From: Metabacillus sp. KUDC1714
GTDB taxonomy: Bacteria > Bacillota > Bacilli > Bacillales > Bacillaceae
Direction of reading: 5' to 3'
Length of the DNA stretch: 64,000 nt
Assembly (NCBI RefSeq): GCF_014217835.1
Contig: NZ_CP055263.1
Span: forward strand, 4,095,501 to 4,159,500
This document shows, piece by piece, positions 17,435-26,928 of the stretch; the first letter of the stretch is position 1; every line of letters begins with the position of its first letter. The notes beneath the pieces were generated by a model. The model made no database searches and had not been told where the DNA came from. It was given only the letters and a program-made list of their open reading frames with translations. The position numbers were made by a program, and so were the translations under genes.

Positions 17435-19573
17435 ATGTTACAGCAAGCTGAAAAACAATTAAATGATTATTTTGGGTACTCTTCTTTTAGAAAGGGTCAA
17501 GAAGAAATTATAGAAAGTGTTTTAAAAGGAAATGATACATTAGCAATCATGCCGACTGGTGGAGGGAAATCGATCTGCTATCAAATTCCAGCTTTACTTA
17601 TGGATGGCATTACGATCGTTATTTCACCGTTAATCTCATTAATGAAGGATCAAGTTGATGCACTTACTAGTGTTGGTATTCCATCAACTTATATTAATAG
17701 TAGTTTATCTGTTAGTGAATTGAATGAACGAATTTCAGAAGTGAAGGACGGAGTATATAAAATTCTCTATATTGCTCCAGAGCGGATTGAAACCCAATCG
17801 TTTCGTACATTACTTTTATCGATGAATGTCTCAATAATCGCAGTTGATGAAGCTCACTGTATCTCACAATGGGGTCATGATTTCCGTCCAAGCTATCGAA
17901 GTATTAAAAAGATGATAAGTGATTTTGTTGAAAAGCCAGTCGTCATAGCATTGACAGCTACTGCAACAAAGGAAGTTACGACTGATATTTGTCAGTTATT
18001 GAATATATCTTCTTCAAATACGTATGTAACTGGTTTTGCACGCGATAATTTAACATTTAATGTGATTAAAGGTGAAAATAAGCGGGATTATATTACGAAG
18101 TATATTAAAGCGAATCGAGATCATGCGGGTATTATCTATGCTGCTACGAGAAAAGAAGTTGATGACTTATCACAATTTTTAAAAAAGAGTGGCGTAAAAG
18201 TAGGCAAATATCATGCAGGATTAGCTGAACAAGAACGAGCTGATCAACAAGATCAATTTTTATTTGATCAGCTGAATGTGATGGTCGCGACAAATGCCTT
18301 TGGAATGGGAATCAATAAGTCAAATGTTAGATACGTGATCCATCATAATTTACCGAAAAACATAGAGGCTTATTACCAGGAGGCTGGTCGTGCAGGTCGG
18401 GATGGTGAAAAGAGCGAGTGTACCATTTTGTTCGCTGGCCAGGATATTCAGTTGCAAAAGTTTTTAATCGAGCAGACAACATTGAGTGATGAAAAAAAGG
18501 TACACGAATACCAAAAGCTACAACAAATGGTGGATCTTTGTCATACCGAAAAATGTATTCAAACGTACATTGTTGAGTATTTCGGTGAATCTACTCCATC
18601 CTCTGATTGTGGTAAATGTATGAATTGCAGGGACACTAGGTCTAAAATAGATGTGACGAATGAGGCATTAATGGTCTTTTCTTGTGTGAAACGGATGGAC
18701 GAGCGATTCGGTAAGACGTTGGTTGCACAAGTATTGAAGGGCTCAAAAAATAAACGAATTTCCCAATTTGGTTTTGGCAAGCTATCAACTTATGGATTGA
18801 TGAAAAGTAAAACAGAAAAACAAATTGTGGATTTTATCGATTTTCTTATTGCAGAAGGATATCTAGCCTTAACGAATTCACAATTCCCTGTTTTAGTGTT
18901 AAGTAATAAAGCAAGAACCGTAATAGTAGAAAAACAACAGGTATTTAAAAAAGAGCAAGTGACAATCGAATCTATTGAAGCAAATGATGAATTATTTGAA
19001 ATGTTGAAGCAGGTAAGACGAGAATTAGCATCAAATCTTGGGGTTCCACCTTATATTATTTTTTCAGATAGTAGTTTGAAAGACATGAGCAGCAAGTGTC
19101 CGACAACAGAAGAAGATTTTTTAGAAGTAAAGGGAGTTGCGAAAACGAAACTAGAACGTTATGGAGACGACTTTATAGCAGCAATTTGTAAGTACATGAA
19201 GATTGAGAGAAAAACTCCAATAAAACATGAAAATATCATTGACACCCAAACTGTTGAAAGTGATACTTCAGCAAGTCATTTCACTAGTTATCAATTATAT
19301 CGTGACGGTCAAACGATTAAAGAGATATGTAAGGAAAGAGGACTGTCTGAAATTACCGTTCAAAATCATCTAATTAGAGCTGTTAGCGAAGGTAATCCAA
19401 TAGATTGGTCACAGATCGTTACAAATGAGCAGGAGACAATCATCGTAGAAAAAGTATTTGAGCTTGGTACGGAGATGCTAAAACCACTAAAAGAAGCACT
19501 TCCAGATGATATTGACTATTTTCAAATTAAGGCAATGGTTTGTAAGCTGAAATTGGAAACTTCTTATAAATAG
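17435..19573 (+). CDS. recQ: ATP-dependent DNA helicase RecQ
   Basis: A 712-residue 3'-5' DNA helicase used in recombination and fork repair. Helicase domain: Walker A MPTGGGKS (39-46) and DEAHCISQWGHDFRPSY from 138; the second RecA domain has ATNAFGMGI and YYQEAGRAGRDG. The RecQ-Ct zinc cysteines are present (CHTEKC, then CGKCMNC near 393-399). An HRDC domain lies at about 510-580 and a C-terminal helix-turn-helix domain of the RecQ-associated HTH_40 type at about 605-705. The extra C-terminal domain explains why it is longer than the 591-residue B. subtilis RecQ. The gene is single, with a terminator. Confidence 0.95.
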   Translation: MLQQAEKQLNDYFGYSSFRKGQEEIIESVLKGNDTLAIMPTGGGKSICYQIPALLMDGITIVISPLISLMKDQVDALTSVGIPSTYINSSLSVSELNERISEVKDGVYKILYIAPERIETQSFRTLLLSMNVSIIAVDEAHCISQWGHDFRPSYRSIKKMISDFVEKPVVIALTATATKEVTTDICQLLNISSSNTYVTGFARDNLTFNVIKGENKRDYITKYIKANRDHAGIIYAATRKEVDDLSQFLKKSGVKVGKYHAGLAEQERADQQDQFLFDQLNVMVATNAFGMGINKSNVRYVIHHNLPKNIEAYYQEAGRAGRDGEKSECTILFAGQDIQLQKFLIEQTTLSDEKKVHEYQKLQQMVDLCHTEKCIQTYIVEYFGESTPSSDCGKCMNCRDTRSKIDVTNEALMVFSCVKRMDERFGKTLVAQVLKGSKNKRISQFGFGKLSTYGLMKSKTEKQIVDFIDFLIAEGYLALTNSQFPVLVLSNKARTVIVEKQQVFKKEQVTIESIEANDELFEMLKQVRRELASNLGVPPYIIFSDSSLKDMSSKCPTTEEDFLEVKGVAKTKLERYGDDFIAAICKYMKIERKTPIKHENIIDTQTVESDTSASHFTSYQLYRDGQTIKEICKERGLSEITVQNHLIRAVSEGNPIDWSQIVTNEQETIIVEKVFELGTEMLKPLKEALPDDIDYFQIKAMVCKLKLETSYK

Positions 19574-19588
19574 ATTTATAAATAGAAA

Positions 19589-19640
19589 AGCTAGGGGCTA
19601 TAGTTAAACATAATTGCTAAACCCTTAGCTATTTTATATA
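19589..19640 (+). terminator. recQ terminator
   Basis: AGCTAGGG pairs with CCCTTAGCT around a long loop (19589-19630), followed by ATTTTATAT. It lies between recQ and the convergent AbrB-family gene. Confidence 0.65.
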
Positions 19641-19699
19641 ACATGTAACATTAAAGTTATCATGTTCAATAGAAATGTGAAATTTTTTCAGAGAAGATT

Positions 19700-20779
19700 C
19701 TATGCTGAATGATTTTTCTCCCCGATTTGTCTTTCGTTAGAGACCTTTTTTAACCCATATTTTAAGATGCTAGGAACAAAACTAATAATAAATAATAATC
19801 GAATAAATTGTAAAGAGCTAACCACAGCAGGGTCTGCACCAATAGTTGAAGCTGTTAACACCATCTCGACAAGACCACCTGGTGCTAAGGATAACATTGC
19901 TGTTGCTATATCTAAATCAGTTAATAACGTGAACAGATACCCTAAACCAAAACTTGCTCCTATTAAAATTATTGTTGTCACAAAATATAAGCCACAATAC
20001 TTCCCACCTTGTTTCAAATCATTAAATGTAATCATCAAACCAAAGCCAATCCCTATTGTCAGTTGTGCAAAGACCATAAAAACATCATGGAATATAGGTA
20101 GTGAAACACCAATAATGTTCAAAATCGCAGTTGTAAGGAGTGGCCCGATAACAAAAGCGGCAGGTAGCTTAGTTCTAAATAACCAGCCTACAAAACCAGC
20201 TAAAAAGAATCATCCAAACGAAAAAATGCTTGCTTGATTTGTATTAGCATGAGTTAAATGAATGCCTGACTGAGGCTCAAACATATGAAGGATCGCAAAG
20301 GGAACGAAAAATACGACGGTTAGTAGTCTTACAGTTTGAAAGATGGTTACAAGTGATGAGTTCGCATTTAGTGATTCACTCGCCGCTACCATTTCTGTTA
20401 GTCCTCCTGGTATTGAAGCAAAGATACTTGTATTTTTATCAATATTCACAAATCTACTAATCAATAAACCATTTAATACGCTAATGATTATAAGTAAGAC
20501 AGTTGTTAATAAGAAAGGTAATACATATGGTCCCACTGAAATAAAGGTTTGTTTTGTAAAAGATAGTCCAAACGAAATTCCTAAAATGATAAATGATCCA
20601 TTTTTTAATAAGATTGGTTGAAGTAGACTAGTCTGACTAACGAATATTGATCTCCAAACAATAAGAAATGTCATTGGACCAAGAATCCAAGCAAGAGGAA
20701 TATGACAAATACTAAATATAAGGCCACCACAAATACCTAATAGGTATGGAAACAGGATATTGTAAAGTTTTTGAAACAT
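19700..20779 (-). pseudogene. AbrB-family membrane protein interrupted by an in-frame TGA
   Basis: Two reading frames, 20210-20779 (189 residues) and the continuation down to 19700, lie in the same phase and are split only by TGA at 20210-20212. Reading through gives about 358 residues, a normal size for the AbrB/COG3180 family of ten-helix membrane proteins (related to AbrB duplication-domain or putative ammonia monooxygenase proteins). Each half has the family repeat, for example FASIPGGLTEMVAASESLNAN and the matching LSLAPGGLVEMVLTASTIGAD. No frameshift is present. It is probably an inactivated gene, or a sequencing error; a TGG or GGA ancestor would need one change. Re-initiation at ATG 20120-20122 would make only the C-terminal half. 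Confidence 0.85.
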
Positions 20780-21070
20780 AGGATTCCCCCAGTAATGATC
20801 TGTCTTGTTATTTTACCATACTCCTTATCAATATCTTATTGATGTGTCTATATTAAAGTATGCAAAATATGTAGTCTGTAAAAAATTAGTTTTATTTTAT
20901 TGTTTGTATATAGCAGGGCATCTGTATAAAGTAAAGAAATTATGGTACGATTTTGTTAGCTTGGATTCTGCATGAAATGATTCAAATAATAATAAAATAG
21001 TCAAACAAGAAAAGCAGTTGTCTTGTAATATAAAAGGCATTATGTTTTCTAGTTAGCGGAGGTAATACAT

Positions 21071-21733
21071 ATGAAAAAGGAATTTGCAGTTATTGGACTT
21101 GGTCGTTTTGGTGGCAGTATTTGTAGAGCTCTTAGTGAAGAGGGTTTAGAAGTTATGGCTATTGATATGGACGAAGATAAAGTAAATGAGTTTGCGAATG
21201 TTGCTTCACATGCTGTGGTAGGAGACACCACAGATGAAACTGTATTAAAAAGTCTTGGTATCCGCAATTTTGATCATGTAATTGTTGCAATTGGTGATAA
21301 TATACAAGCAAGTATATTAACGACATTAATTCTTAAGGAATTAGGTGTTAAGGATATCACAGTAAAAGCTACGAATGATTACCATGAAAAAGTTTTATCT
21401 AAAATAGGTGCAGATCGGATTGTTCATCCTGAACGAGATATGGGGAAACGTATTGCTCACAAAATAATTTCAAACAATGTATTAGATTATTTAGAGCTTT
21501 CAGATGAGCATAGTATCGTTGAGATTGTTGCAAATGAGCGACTTCATGGAAATTCAATCATTGACCTAGATATTCGAGCAAAATATGGAATTAATATTGT
21601 CGCTATGAAAAGAAACAAAGATATTATCGTATCTCCGCAAGCAAATGAGATCATTAAGAAAAATGACATCCTGATTGTTATAGGCGCAGATACAGATATA
21701 AATCGTTTTGAAAAACGGTTATTAGGAGATTAA
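21071..21733 (+). CDS. ktrC: KtrC potassium-channel regulatory subunit
   Basis: 220 residues with the RCK layout: an N-terminal Rossmann domain (GLGRFGGS at 9-16, then AIDMDEDKV) that binds ATP, ADP or NADH, and an RCK_C domain from about 135 that in the B. subtilis protein binds c-di-AMP. It forms the cytoplasmic ring that gates the KtrD potassium channel; ktrD is not in this window, as in B. subtilis, where ktrC (ykqB) is also separate. The ATG follows AGCGGAGGT. The 290-base upstream region has no recognisable c-di-AMP riboswitch. A short hairpin terminator follows. Confidence 0.93.
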   Translation: MKKEFAVIGLGRFGGSICRALSEEGLEVMAIDMDEDKVNEFANVASHAVVGDTTDETVLKSLGIRNFDHVIVAIGDNIQASILTTLILKELGVKDITVKATNDYHEKVLSKIGADRIVHPERDMGKRIAHKIISNNVLDYLELSDEHSIVEIVANERLHGNSIIDLDIRAKYGINIVAMKRNKDIIVSPQANEIIKKNDILIVIGADTDINRFEKRLLGD

Positions 21734-21735
21734 AT

Positions 21736-21759
21736 GGCAGTCATTTGACTGTCTTTTTT
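21736..21759 (+). terminator. ktrC terminator
   Basis: CAGTC (21738-21742) pairs with GACTG (21747-21751), followed by TCTTTTTT. Short stem with a good T-run. Confidence 0.65.
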
Positions 21760-21815
21760 CATAAAAATCCAACTGCCAAATTTATGAAAATACACAATGC
21801 GAAGAAGGACTATGC

Positions 21816-21862
21816 TAAATAAAACAGAGTGAGAAAGACATTTTCAGTCATTCTCACTCTGT
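21816..21862 (-). terminator. rnjA terminator
   Basis: ACAGAGTGAGAA (21824-21835) pairs perfectly with TTCTCACTCTGT (21851-21862); on the minus strand the stem is followed by TTTATTTA. It lies 20 bases after rnjA. Confidence 0.85.
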
Positions 21863-21881
21863 TCATGTAATATTTGTGAAA

Positions 21882-23549
21882 TTATACTTCCATAATAATC
21901 GGTAGGATCATTGGACGGCGTTTTGTTTTTTCATATAAGAAAGGTGCTAATGTGTCTGTAATTTCATTTTTAATCTCAGACCATTGGCTAGTACGTCGTT
22001 CCATGATTTTATTTAAATGCTTAGTAATAAGCGATTGAGCATCGTTAATAAGATCTCCAGATTCACGCATATATACGAAACCACGAGAGATGATATCAGG
22101 ACCTGCAGCAATTTTAAAGTCTTTCATATTAATGCTAACAACTACAATTACAAGTCCTTCTTCAGATAGTATCCTACGGTCACGTAATACGATGTTACCA
22201 ATGTCACCGATTCCACTACCATCAATATAAACAGAGCCAGATGGGATTTTACCAGCGACACCAACCTCATTGTCTCCAATAGCTAATACTTCACCGTTAT
22301 CCATAATAAAACAGTTTTCAGCTTCTACACCACAATCTACTGCGGTTTTAGCGTGCGTTTTTTGCATGCGATATTCACCGTGGATCGGCATGAAATATTT
22401 AGGTTTCATTAAACGGAGCATAAGCTTTTGCTCTTCTTGGCTACCGTGTCCAGAGGTGTGGATATCGCTCAAAGGACCATGGATAACTTCTGCACCAGCA
22501 CGGTAAAGCTGATTAATTGTTTTACTCACGCTAAGTGTATTACCTGGTATTGGTGATGAAGAGAAAACAACATTGTCTCCTGGGATAATTTGGATTTGTC
22601 TATGTGTGCCGTTAGCAATACGAGAAAGGGCAGCCATTGGCTCACCTTGACTTCCTGTACATAAAATCGCTACTCTGTGAGCAGGCATGCGATTAATTTC
22701 ATGTGCATCAACAAACGTATCTTTTGGACAGTTGATATATCCTAAATCTTGTCCAATCTGAATAGCAGCTTCCATACTTCTTCCAAATACAGCAATTTTA
22801 CGACCATGAGTAACAGCTGACTCTACTACCTGTTGAAGGCGGTGAATATTGGAAGCAAATGTAGCGAAAATAATTCGACCATCAACTTTTCGGAAAATTT
22901 CATTGATGCTTTCACCGACTCGTCTTTCTGACATAGTAAAATTAGGGACTTCACTATTTGTGCTATCAGATAATAGACAAAGTACACCGTCACGACCAAT
23001 TTCTGCCATTTTCGTTAAGTTTGCAGGTTCACCGACCGGTGTAAAATCAAATTTAAAGTCACCAGTATGTACAATGTTTCCTGGTGGTGTTTTCACCACA
23101 ATTCCATAAGCATCAGGGATACTATGTGTTGTTCTAAAGAATGTAACGGATGTCTTTCTGAACTTAATAATGTCTTCTTCTTGGATTTCAATTAATTTTG
23201 TCTGACGTAGCAATCCGTGCTCTTCAAGTTTGTTTCTCAATAAACCTAATGCAAGCTTCCCGCCATAAATAGGAATGTTTACTTGACGAAGTAAGTATGG
23301 AATACCGCCAATATGGTCTTCATGTCCGTGCGTAATAAATAATCCTTTGATTTTATCTTCGTTTTTTTGTAAATATGTGTAATCTGGGATGACATAATCA
23401 ATTCCTAGTAACTCGTCCTCAGGGAATTTAATTCCAGCGTCAATAAGGACGATCTCATCCTGGAATTGCACACCGTACGTGTTTTTACCAATTTCGCCGA
23501 GTCCGCCTAAGGCAAAAACGGCTACTTGGTCATTCTTAACAAATTTCAT
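21882..23549 (-). CDS. rnjA: Ribonuclease J1
   Basis: 555 residues from ATG 23547-23549, the same length as the B. subtilis enzyme; an in-frame TTG three codons earlier is too close to the GGAG to be used. RNase J1 is the main 5'-3' exonuclease and an endonuclease of Bacillus mRNA decay and 16S rRNA maturation. The metallo-beta-lactamase signature HGHEDHIGG lies near 74-82, followed by HTGDFKFD and the beta-CASP part with [15 protein letters not shown] and GSQGEP. The [10 protein letters not shown] motif and the C-terminal dimerisation domain are complete. The start lies five bases after the rpoY stop, so the two genes are coupled. Confidence 0.97.
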   Translation of the reverse strand: MKFVKNDQVAVFALGGLGEIGKNTYGVQFQDEIVLIDAGIKFPEDELLGIDYVIPDYTYLQKNEDKIKGLFITHGHEDHIGGIPYLLRQVNIPIYGGKLALGLLRNKLEEHGLLRQTKLIEIQEEDIIKFRKTSVTFFRTTHSIPDAYGIVVKTPPGNIVHTGDFKFDFTPVGEPANLTKMAEIGRDGVLCLLSDSTNSEVPNFTMSERRVGESINEIFRKVDGRIIFATFASNIHRLQQVVESAVTHGRKIAVFGRSMEAAIQIGQDLGYINCPKDTFVDAHEINRMPAHRVAILCTGSQGEPMAALSRIANGTHRQIQIIPGDNVVFSSSPIPGNTLSVSKTINQLYRAGAEVIHGPLSDIHTSGHGSQEEQKLMLRLMKPKYFMPIHGEYRMQKTHAKTAVDCGVEAENCFIMDNGEVLAIGDNEVGVAGKIPSGSVYIDGSGIGDIGNIVLRDRRILSEEGLVIVVVSINMKDFKIAAGPDIISRGFVYMRESGDLINDAQSLITKHLNKIMERRTSQWSEIKNEITDTLAPFLYEKTKRRPMILPIIMEV

Positions 23550-23554
23550 AACGA

Positions 23555-23764
23555 TCAAATCTCCAATACTTTATAGTTTTCACTTTGTTTTTCATATTCT
23601 AAAAATGCTCCATCTAATAGTGAAACAAATTCGATATTATAAGGACGGTCTTTTAGTTTAGAGCGTACTTCCCCTTCAGTTGTTGCTTCAATATATAGAG
23701 TGTTTGTTCTTTCACGAACTGGCACCTCTGTAATTTTTTCTTGATAGTACACTTTGAAAATCAT
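23555..23764 (-). CDS. rpoY: RNA polymerase epsilon subunit (RpoY)
   Basis: 69 residues, the exact size of B. subtilis RpoY (YkzG). The protein is a small single-domain subunit ([10 protein letters not shown], then [13 protein letters not shown] and an acidic middle) that binds near the RNA polymerase beta-prime jaw in Firmicutes. The gene has GGAGAG before its ATG and runs directly into rnjA with a five-base gap, the conserved rpoY-rnjA arrangement that links an RNA polymerase subunit to the main RNA decay enzyme. Confidence 0.95.
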   Translation of the reverse strand: MIFKVYYQEKITEVPVRERTNTLYIEATTEGEVRSKLKDRPYNIEFVSLLDGAFLEYEKQSENYKVLEI

Positions 23765-24323
23765 TTACCAAATCTCTCCTTAGCTTCCGTATGTTAGACT
23801 AACTTTTTCTATTATATGCGATATTTACGAACAAGCCAAGCCTAGAGGGGAATGTGTCGAATCTTCTTTTTATTTTTAACAACTATTATTTCGAATTTTT
23901 TCCCAAAGACTTACCGAATATCTTGGATTGAACTTAAGCAAAATCTTATTATATGTGTTTGGATAACATGTATTTCTAACTGCCAATTAGTGTAATTCGA
24001 GCACTAAGCAATGGTTTTCCGTTTCAAAAGCTCTTTCCATTGTTTTCTAATTGAATTTTTTAATCTTTTTAGCATCTTAATATTAACCTCCTTTATCTAT
24101 TTTTTTAAAACGCAAAGTGATTTGCTATAAAAACTGAATCGGAGGGAAACCGTCCATTATAAACTTTCATTGGTAGTATGTGCAATAAGATTGGATCATT
24201 TACATGGGGATTCGTGGAAAAATGAGTGCGGAATTATTGACAATAAATTGAAAATGAATTAGCTTGAAATTTGCACTTACTAGTTCAAATATTACGTATA
24301 ACAACATCAGGAGGAAAGGATCA
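23765..24323. other. Divergent region rpoY / EamA transporter
   Basis: About 560 bases without a conserved gene. The left part should contain the rpoY-rnjA promoter. The middle contains a 23-codon minus-strand ORF with a strong ribosome binding site (24004-24075). The right end holds AGGAGG ahead of the EamA start. No riboswitch or repeat is recognised. Confidence 0.5.
24004..24075 (-). CDS. Possible 23-residue cationic micropeptide
   Basis: ATG at 24073-24075 is preceded by AAAGGAGG eleven bases upstream, and the frame stops at TAG 24004-24006. The peptide has nine Lys/Arg, one Glu and one Trp with regularly spaced Leu/Ile, so it would form a strongly basic amphipathic helix. I know no family for it. 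The evidence for expression is only the ribosome binding site and the otherwise empty region; the spacing is longer than ideal. Confidence 0.4.
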   Translation of the reverse strand: MLKRLKNSIRKQWKELLKRKTIA

Positions 24324-25241
24324 GTGAAAAAATTATACGGTGCTCTATTTACTTTGAGTATGATTTGGGGAACATCTTTTTTATTTATTAAACTATTAGT
24401 TAATGAATTAGGACCATGGGGAGTTGTGTTTTGGCGCTGTTTTTTTGGGACAGTTACGTTACTACTTATCTTATTTTTTTTCAAAAAACAAGATGTTTCC
24501 CATTTGCGATTAATAAATCTGCCTTGGATCCCTTTGGTTTTTGTAGCACTTTTTAATAATGTTTTGCCTTTTGGGTTAATTGCTATGAGTGAAATGAACA
24601 TTTCGAGTAGTCTCGCATCTGTAATTAACGCAACTACGCCGATATGGACAATTGTAATTGGTTCAATTTTTTTTATGGTACCTATTAGAGGGAAACAGTG
24701 GATTGGAGTTTTCGTAGGATTTATCGGTATCCTCCTATTATTAAATTTAGACTTTGTGAGCCTTATGAATGAAAATTTTGTTGGGGCGGGCACGATGCTA
24801 GCAGCAACATTTTGTTACGGATTAGGTGCTCAGCTTGCGAGAAAATATTTAATACATCTACCAGTCATTATTGTTTCTACTACAACTTTATTTATGTCGA
24901 TGATTATTAGTTTTCCATTTATGTTAGTATCCAACCATACCAAAGGATATTCAGGTTTTTCAATCGAAATATTTTTATCACTAATTGGACTCGGTGTATT
25001 TGGATCTGGATTAGCTTACCTTTTTTATTATTTTATGGTGAAAGAAGGAAGCGCTGAGTTCGCTTCACTTGTAACATATATCGTACCAATCACTGCTATG
25101 ATTTGGGGATTTCTGTTGCTAGACGAACATATCTCCGCTAATATGGTAATTGGTTTACTATTTGTTTTTGCTGGGGTTTATTTAAGCTCAGCAAAAGCCA
25201 ATAAAAAACGTGCTATTAATTCATCTATAGTACAAGAATAA
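24324..25241 (+). CDS. EamA/DMT-family transporter
   Basis: 305 residues from GTG 24324-24326, chosen because AGGAGG lies nine bases upstream; an earlier in-frame TTG at 24264 would add 20 polar residues without a ribosome binding site. Ten hydrophobic segments form the duplicated EamA five-helix repeat: the first half begins ALFTLSMIWGTSFLFIK with the family WGTSF motif, and the second half begins near residue 152. These carriers export amino acids or other metabolites; the substrate cannot be told from sequence. The TAA overlaps the ribosome binding site of ykrA, 12 bases upstream of its ATG, so the two are likely co-transcribed. Confidence 0.9.
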   Translation: MKKLYGALFTLSMIWGTSFLFIKLLVNELGPWGVVFWRCFFGTVTLLLILFFFKKQDVSHLRLINLPWIPLVFVALFNNVLPFGLIAMSEMNISSSLASVINATTPIWTIVIGSIFFMVPIRGKQWIGVFVGFIGILLLLNLDFVSLMNENFVGAGTMLAATFCYGLGAQLARKYLIHLPVIIVSTTTLFMSMIISFPFMLVSNHTKGYSGFSIEIFLSLIGLGVFGSGLAYLFYYFMVKEGSAEFASLVTYIVPITAMIWGFLLLDEHISANMVIGLLFVFAGVYLSSAKANKKRAINSSIVQE

Positions 25242-25253
25242 GGAGCCTTAATT

Positions 25254-26030
25254 ATGAACGAAAAAGTTATTTTTTTTGATATTGATGGGACAATCCTAGA
25301 CCATAACAAAGAAATTCCATTATCAACTAGAGACACTATAAAAAATCTTAAAAATCATGGGCATCATGTAGCTATAGCAACTGGGCGTGCACCATTTATG
25401 TTTGAGGATTTGCGAAGGGAATTAGATATACATTCTTTCGTTAGCTTTAATGGTCAATATGTAGTGTTTGAGGACGAGGTCATTTATGAGAATCCTTTGA
25501 AAAAAGAGACGTTAGAGCATCTTTTACAATTTGCGGATAAGGAAAATCATCCACTTGTGTTTATGAGTGAAGAAAATATGATGTCTACAACAGGCGACCA
25601 TCCTTTAATTGAACAAAGTATGGGAAGTTTAAAAGTTGCATCACCGAAACAAAAACGTGATTATTATCTTGATCGTAATATTTATCAAACTTTATTGTTT
25701 TGTGAAATCGGTGAGGAAGAGCGTTATAGTAATCAATATTCAGAATTAAAGCTAATTCGCTGGCATGATGTTTCAGCGGATATATTACCTGCCAATGGTT
25801 CAAAAGCTGAAGGTATTAAGCAGCTCGCTAAAAGATTAAATATACAAAGAGAGAATATATATGCATTTGGCGATGGTTTAAATGATTTAGAAATGATCGA
25901 ATATGTTGGAACTGGAGTAGTTATGGGAAACGCAGTACCTTCTTTAAAGGAAGTTGCTGACTTTATTACAAAGCCAGTTGATGAGGATGGTATCCGTTAT
26001 GGTGTTGAAAAATTGGGATTATTAAAATAA
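25254..26030 (+). CDS. ykrA: Cof-type HAD phosphatase YkrA
   Basis: 258 residues, matching the position and size of B. subtilis YkrA. HAD motifs: I FFDIDGTILDHN (residues 7-18, nucleophile Asp9), II ATGRAP near 43-48, III a lysine near 184 (NGSKAEGI), IV FGDGLNDLEMI near 204-214. The long insert between motifs II and III is the C2B cap of the Cof subfamily, which dephosphorylates sugar phosphates, FMN or similar small substrates. It follows the EamA gene with its ribosome binding site inside that gene's end, and is followed by a shared terminator facing defB. Confidence 0.92.
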   Translation: MNEKVIFFDIDGTILDHNKEIPLSTRDTIKNLKNHGHHVAIATGRAPFMFEDLRRELDIHSFVSFNGQYVVFEDEVIYENPLKKETLEHLLQFADKENHPLVFMSEENMMSTTGDHPLIEQSMGSLKVASPKQKRDYYLDRNIYQTLLFCEIGEEERYSNQYSELKLIRWHDVSADILPANGSKAEGIKQLAKRLNIQRENIYAFGDGLNDLEMIEYVGTGVVMGNAVPSLKEVADFITKPVDEDGIRYGVEKLGLLK

Positions 26031-26057
26031 GAAGGGGACATACCCTTCTTATTTTTT
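26028..26057. terminator. Terminator between ykrA and defB
   Basis: TAAGAAGGG (26028-26036) pairs with CCCTTCTTA (26043-26051), followed by TTTTTT. It includes the ykrA stop codon. On the other strand it is followed by TTTTAATAA, so it may also end defB. Confidence 0.8.
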
Positions 26058-26067
26058 CACTTTTTTA

Positions 26068-26622
26068 TTAGCGTTCAATCGCAATTGCATTTTCAGGTTC
26101 TTGGAATGGGTTAGATTCATTAATGTGATCGTAAAACATGATACCATTTAAATGATCAATCTCATGTTGGAATACGACCGCTAAAAGTCCTCGTAAACGA
26201 ATATCAATTTGCTCACCATCAAGGTTTGTTGCTTTTACACGAATACGAGCATAGCGGGGAACGATCCCTGGTACAGATCGATCAACAGATAAACAGCCTT
26301 CACCACTCGTTAAATAACTTTTTTCCACAGAGTGACTCATAATTTTTGGATTAAAAAGAGCATAGCTATGCTGTACACCTTTTTCGTCAACCACGTGAAT
26401 TGCAATCATGCGTTTTGCAACATTTATTTGTGGTGCTGCAAGACCTATCCCTGGACGAAGTCCATATTTTTCCGAAACTTCAGGATCTTGGCTGTTTTTA
26501 ACATAGTCGATCATCAAAGATAACGTTTCTTTATCCTGTTCCGATGCTGGGAGCGTAACTTCCTCTGCAACTTTTCTTAATGTAGGATGACCTTCTCTTA
26601 TAATATTCTCCATTGTAATCAT
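26068..26622 (-). CDS. defB: Peptide deformylase
   Basis: 184 residues, the same size as B. subtilis DefB (YkrB). It removes the formyl group from the initiator methionine of new proteins. The three metal-site motifs are intact: GIGLAAPQ (58-65), EGCLS (108-112, metal ligand Cys110) and HEIDH (153-157, His ligands and catalytic Glu154). The insert before motif 2 is typical of Gram-positive type II deformylases. The gene is single, convergent with ykrA, and its ATG follows AAAGGAG. Confidence 0.97.
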   Translation of the reverse strand: MITMENIIREGHPTLRKVAEEVTLPASEQDKETLSLMIDYVKNSQDPEVSEKYGLRPGIGLAAPQINVAKRMIAIHVVDEKGVQHSYALFNPKIMSHSVEKSYLTSGEGCLSVDRSVPGIVPRYARIRVKATNLDGEQIDIRLRGLLAVVFQHEIDHLNGIMFYDHINESNPFQEPENAIAIER

Positions 26623-26928
26623 GATGAAACACTCCTTTTATATAGAAAGACCACTTCATTTATATGTATTATAAATAGCACATCAATTAATGATATATAA
26701 GATTATAAAGGAAGATGCTAAAAACGAAAAGAATTCGTCATTATTTTTTCTGCTCGTGGCTATTAGTGATACTAATCTTTTATTGGTCTAAATGAAAGAC
26801 AAGCACATAAAATGGTATAAAGTTTTAATACTAGTATTTTTTATGCGAAAAGTTTAGATGAATGATGATTGTAAAAATCTGCTTAACCCATTATAGTAGA
26901 AAATGTCTGAACGTTAGGGGGAATATTT
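26623..26928. other. Divergent region defB / ykyA
   Basis: About 300 AT-rich bases holding the two opposing promoters. A small palindrome AATACTAGTATT near 26829-26840 is the only symmetrical element; no promoter could be assigned firmly. Confidence 0.4.

Noticed and set aside
19767..20237. A 156-codon plus-strand frame across the broken AbrB-family gene
   Set aside because: Antisense to the gene's conserved repeats, with low-complexity Lys/Pro/Ile content; the minus-strand family similarity explains the region.
20780..21070. A possible c-di-AMP riboswitch upstream of ktrC
   Set aside because: The region is AT-rich, with no conserved ydaO-type stems or motifs visible by eye.
24200..24793. 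A 197-codon open frame on the minus strand over the EamA gene
   Set aside because: It is the antisense shadow of a hydrophobic transporter gene, rich in Lys, Ile and Asn with no fold pattern and no ribosome binding site.
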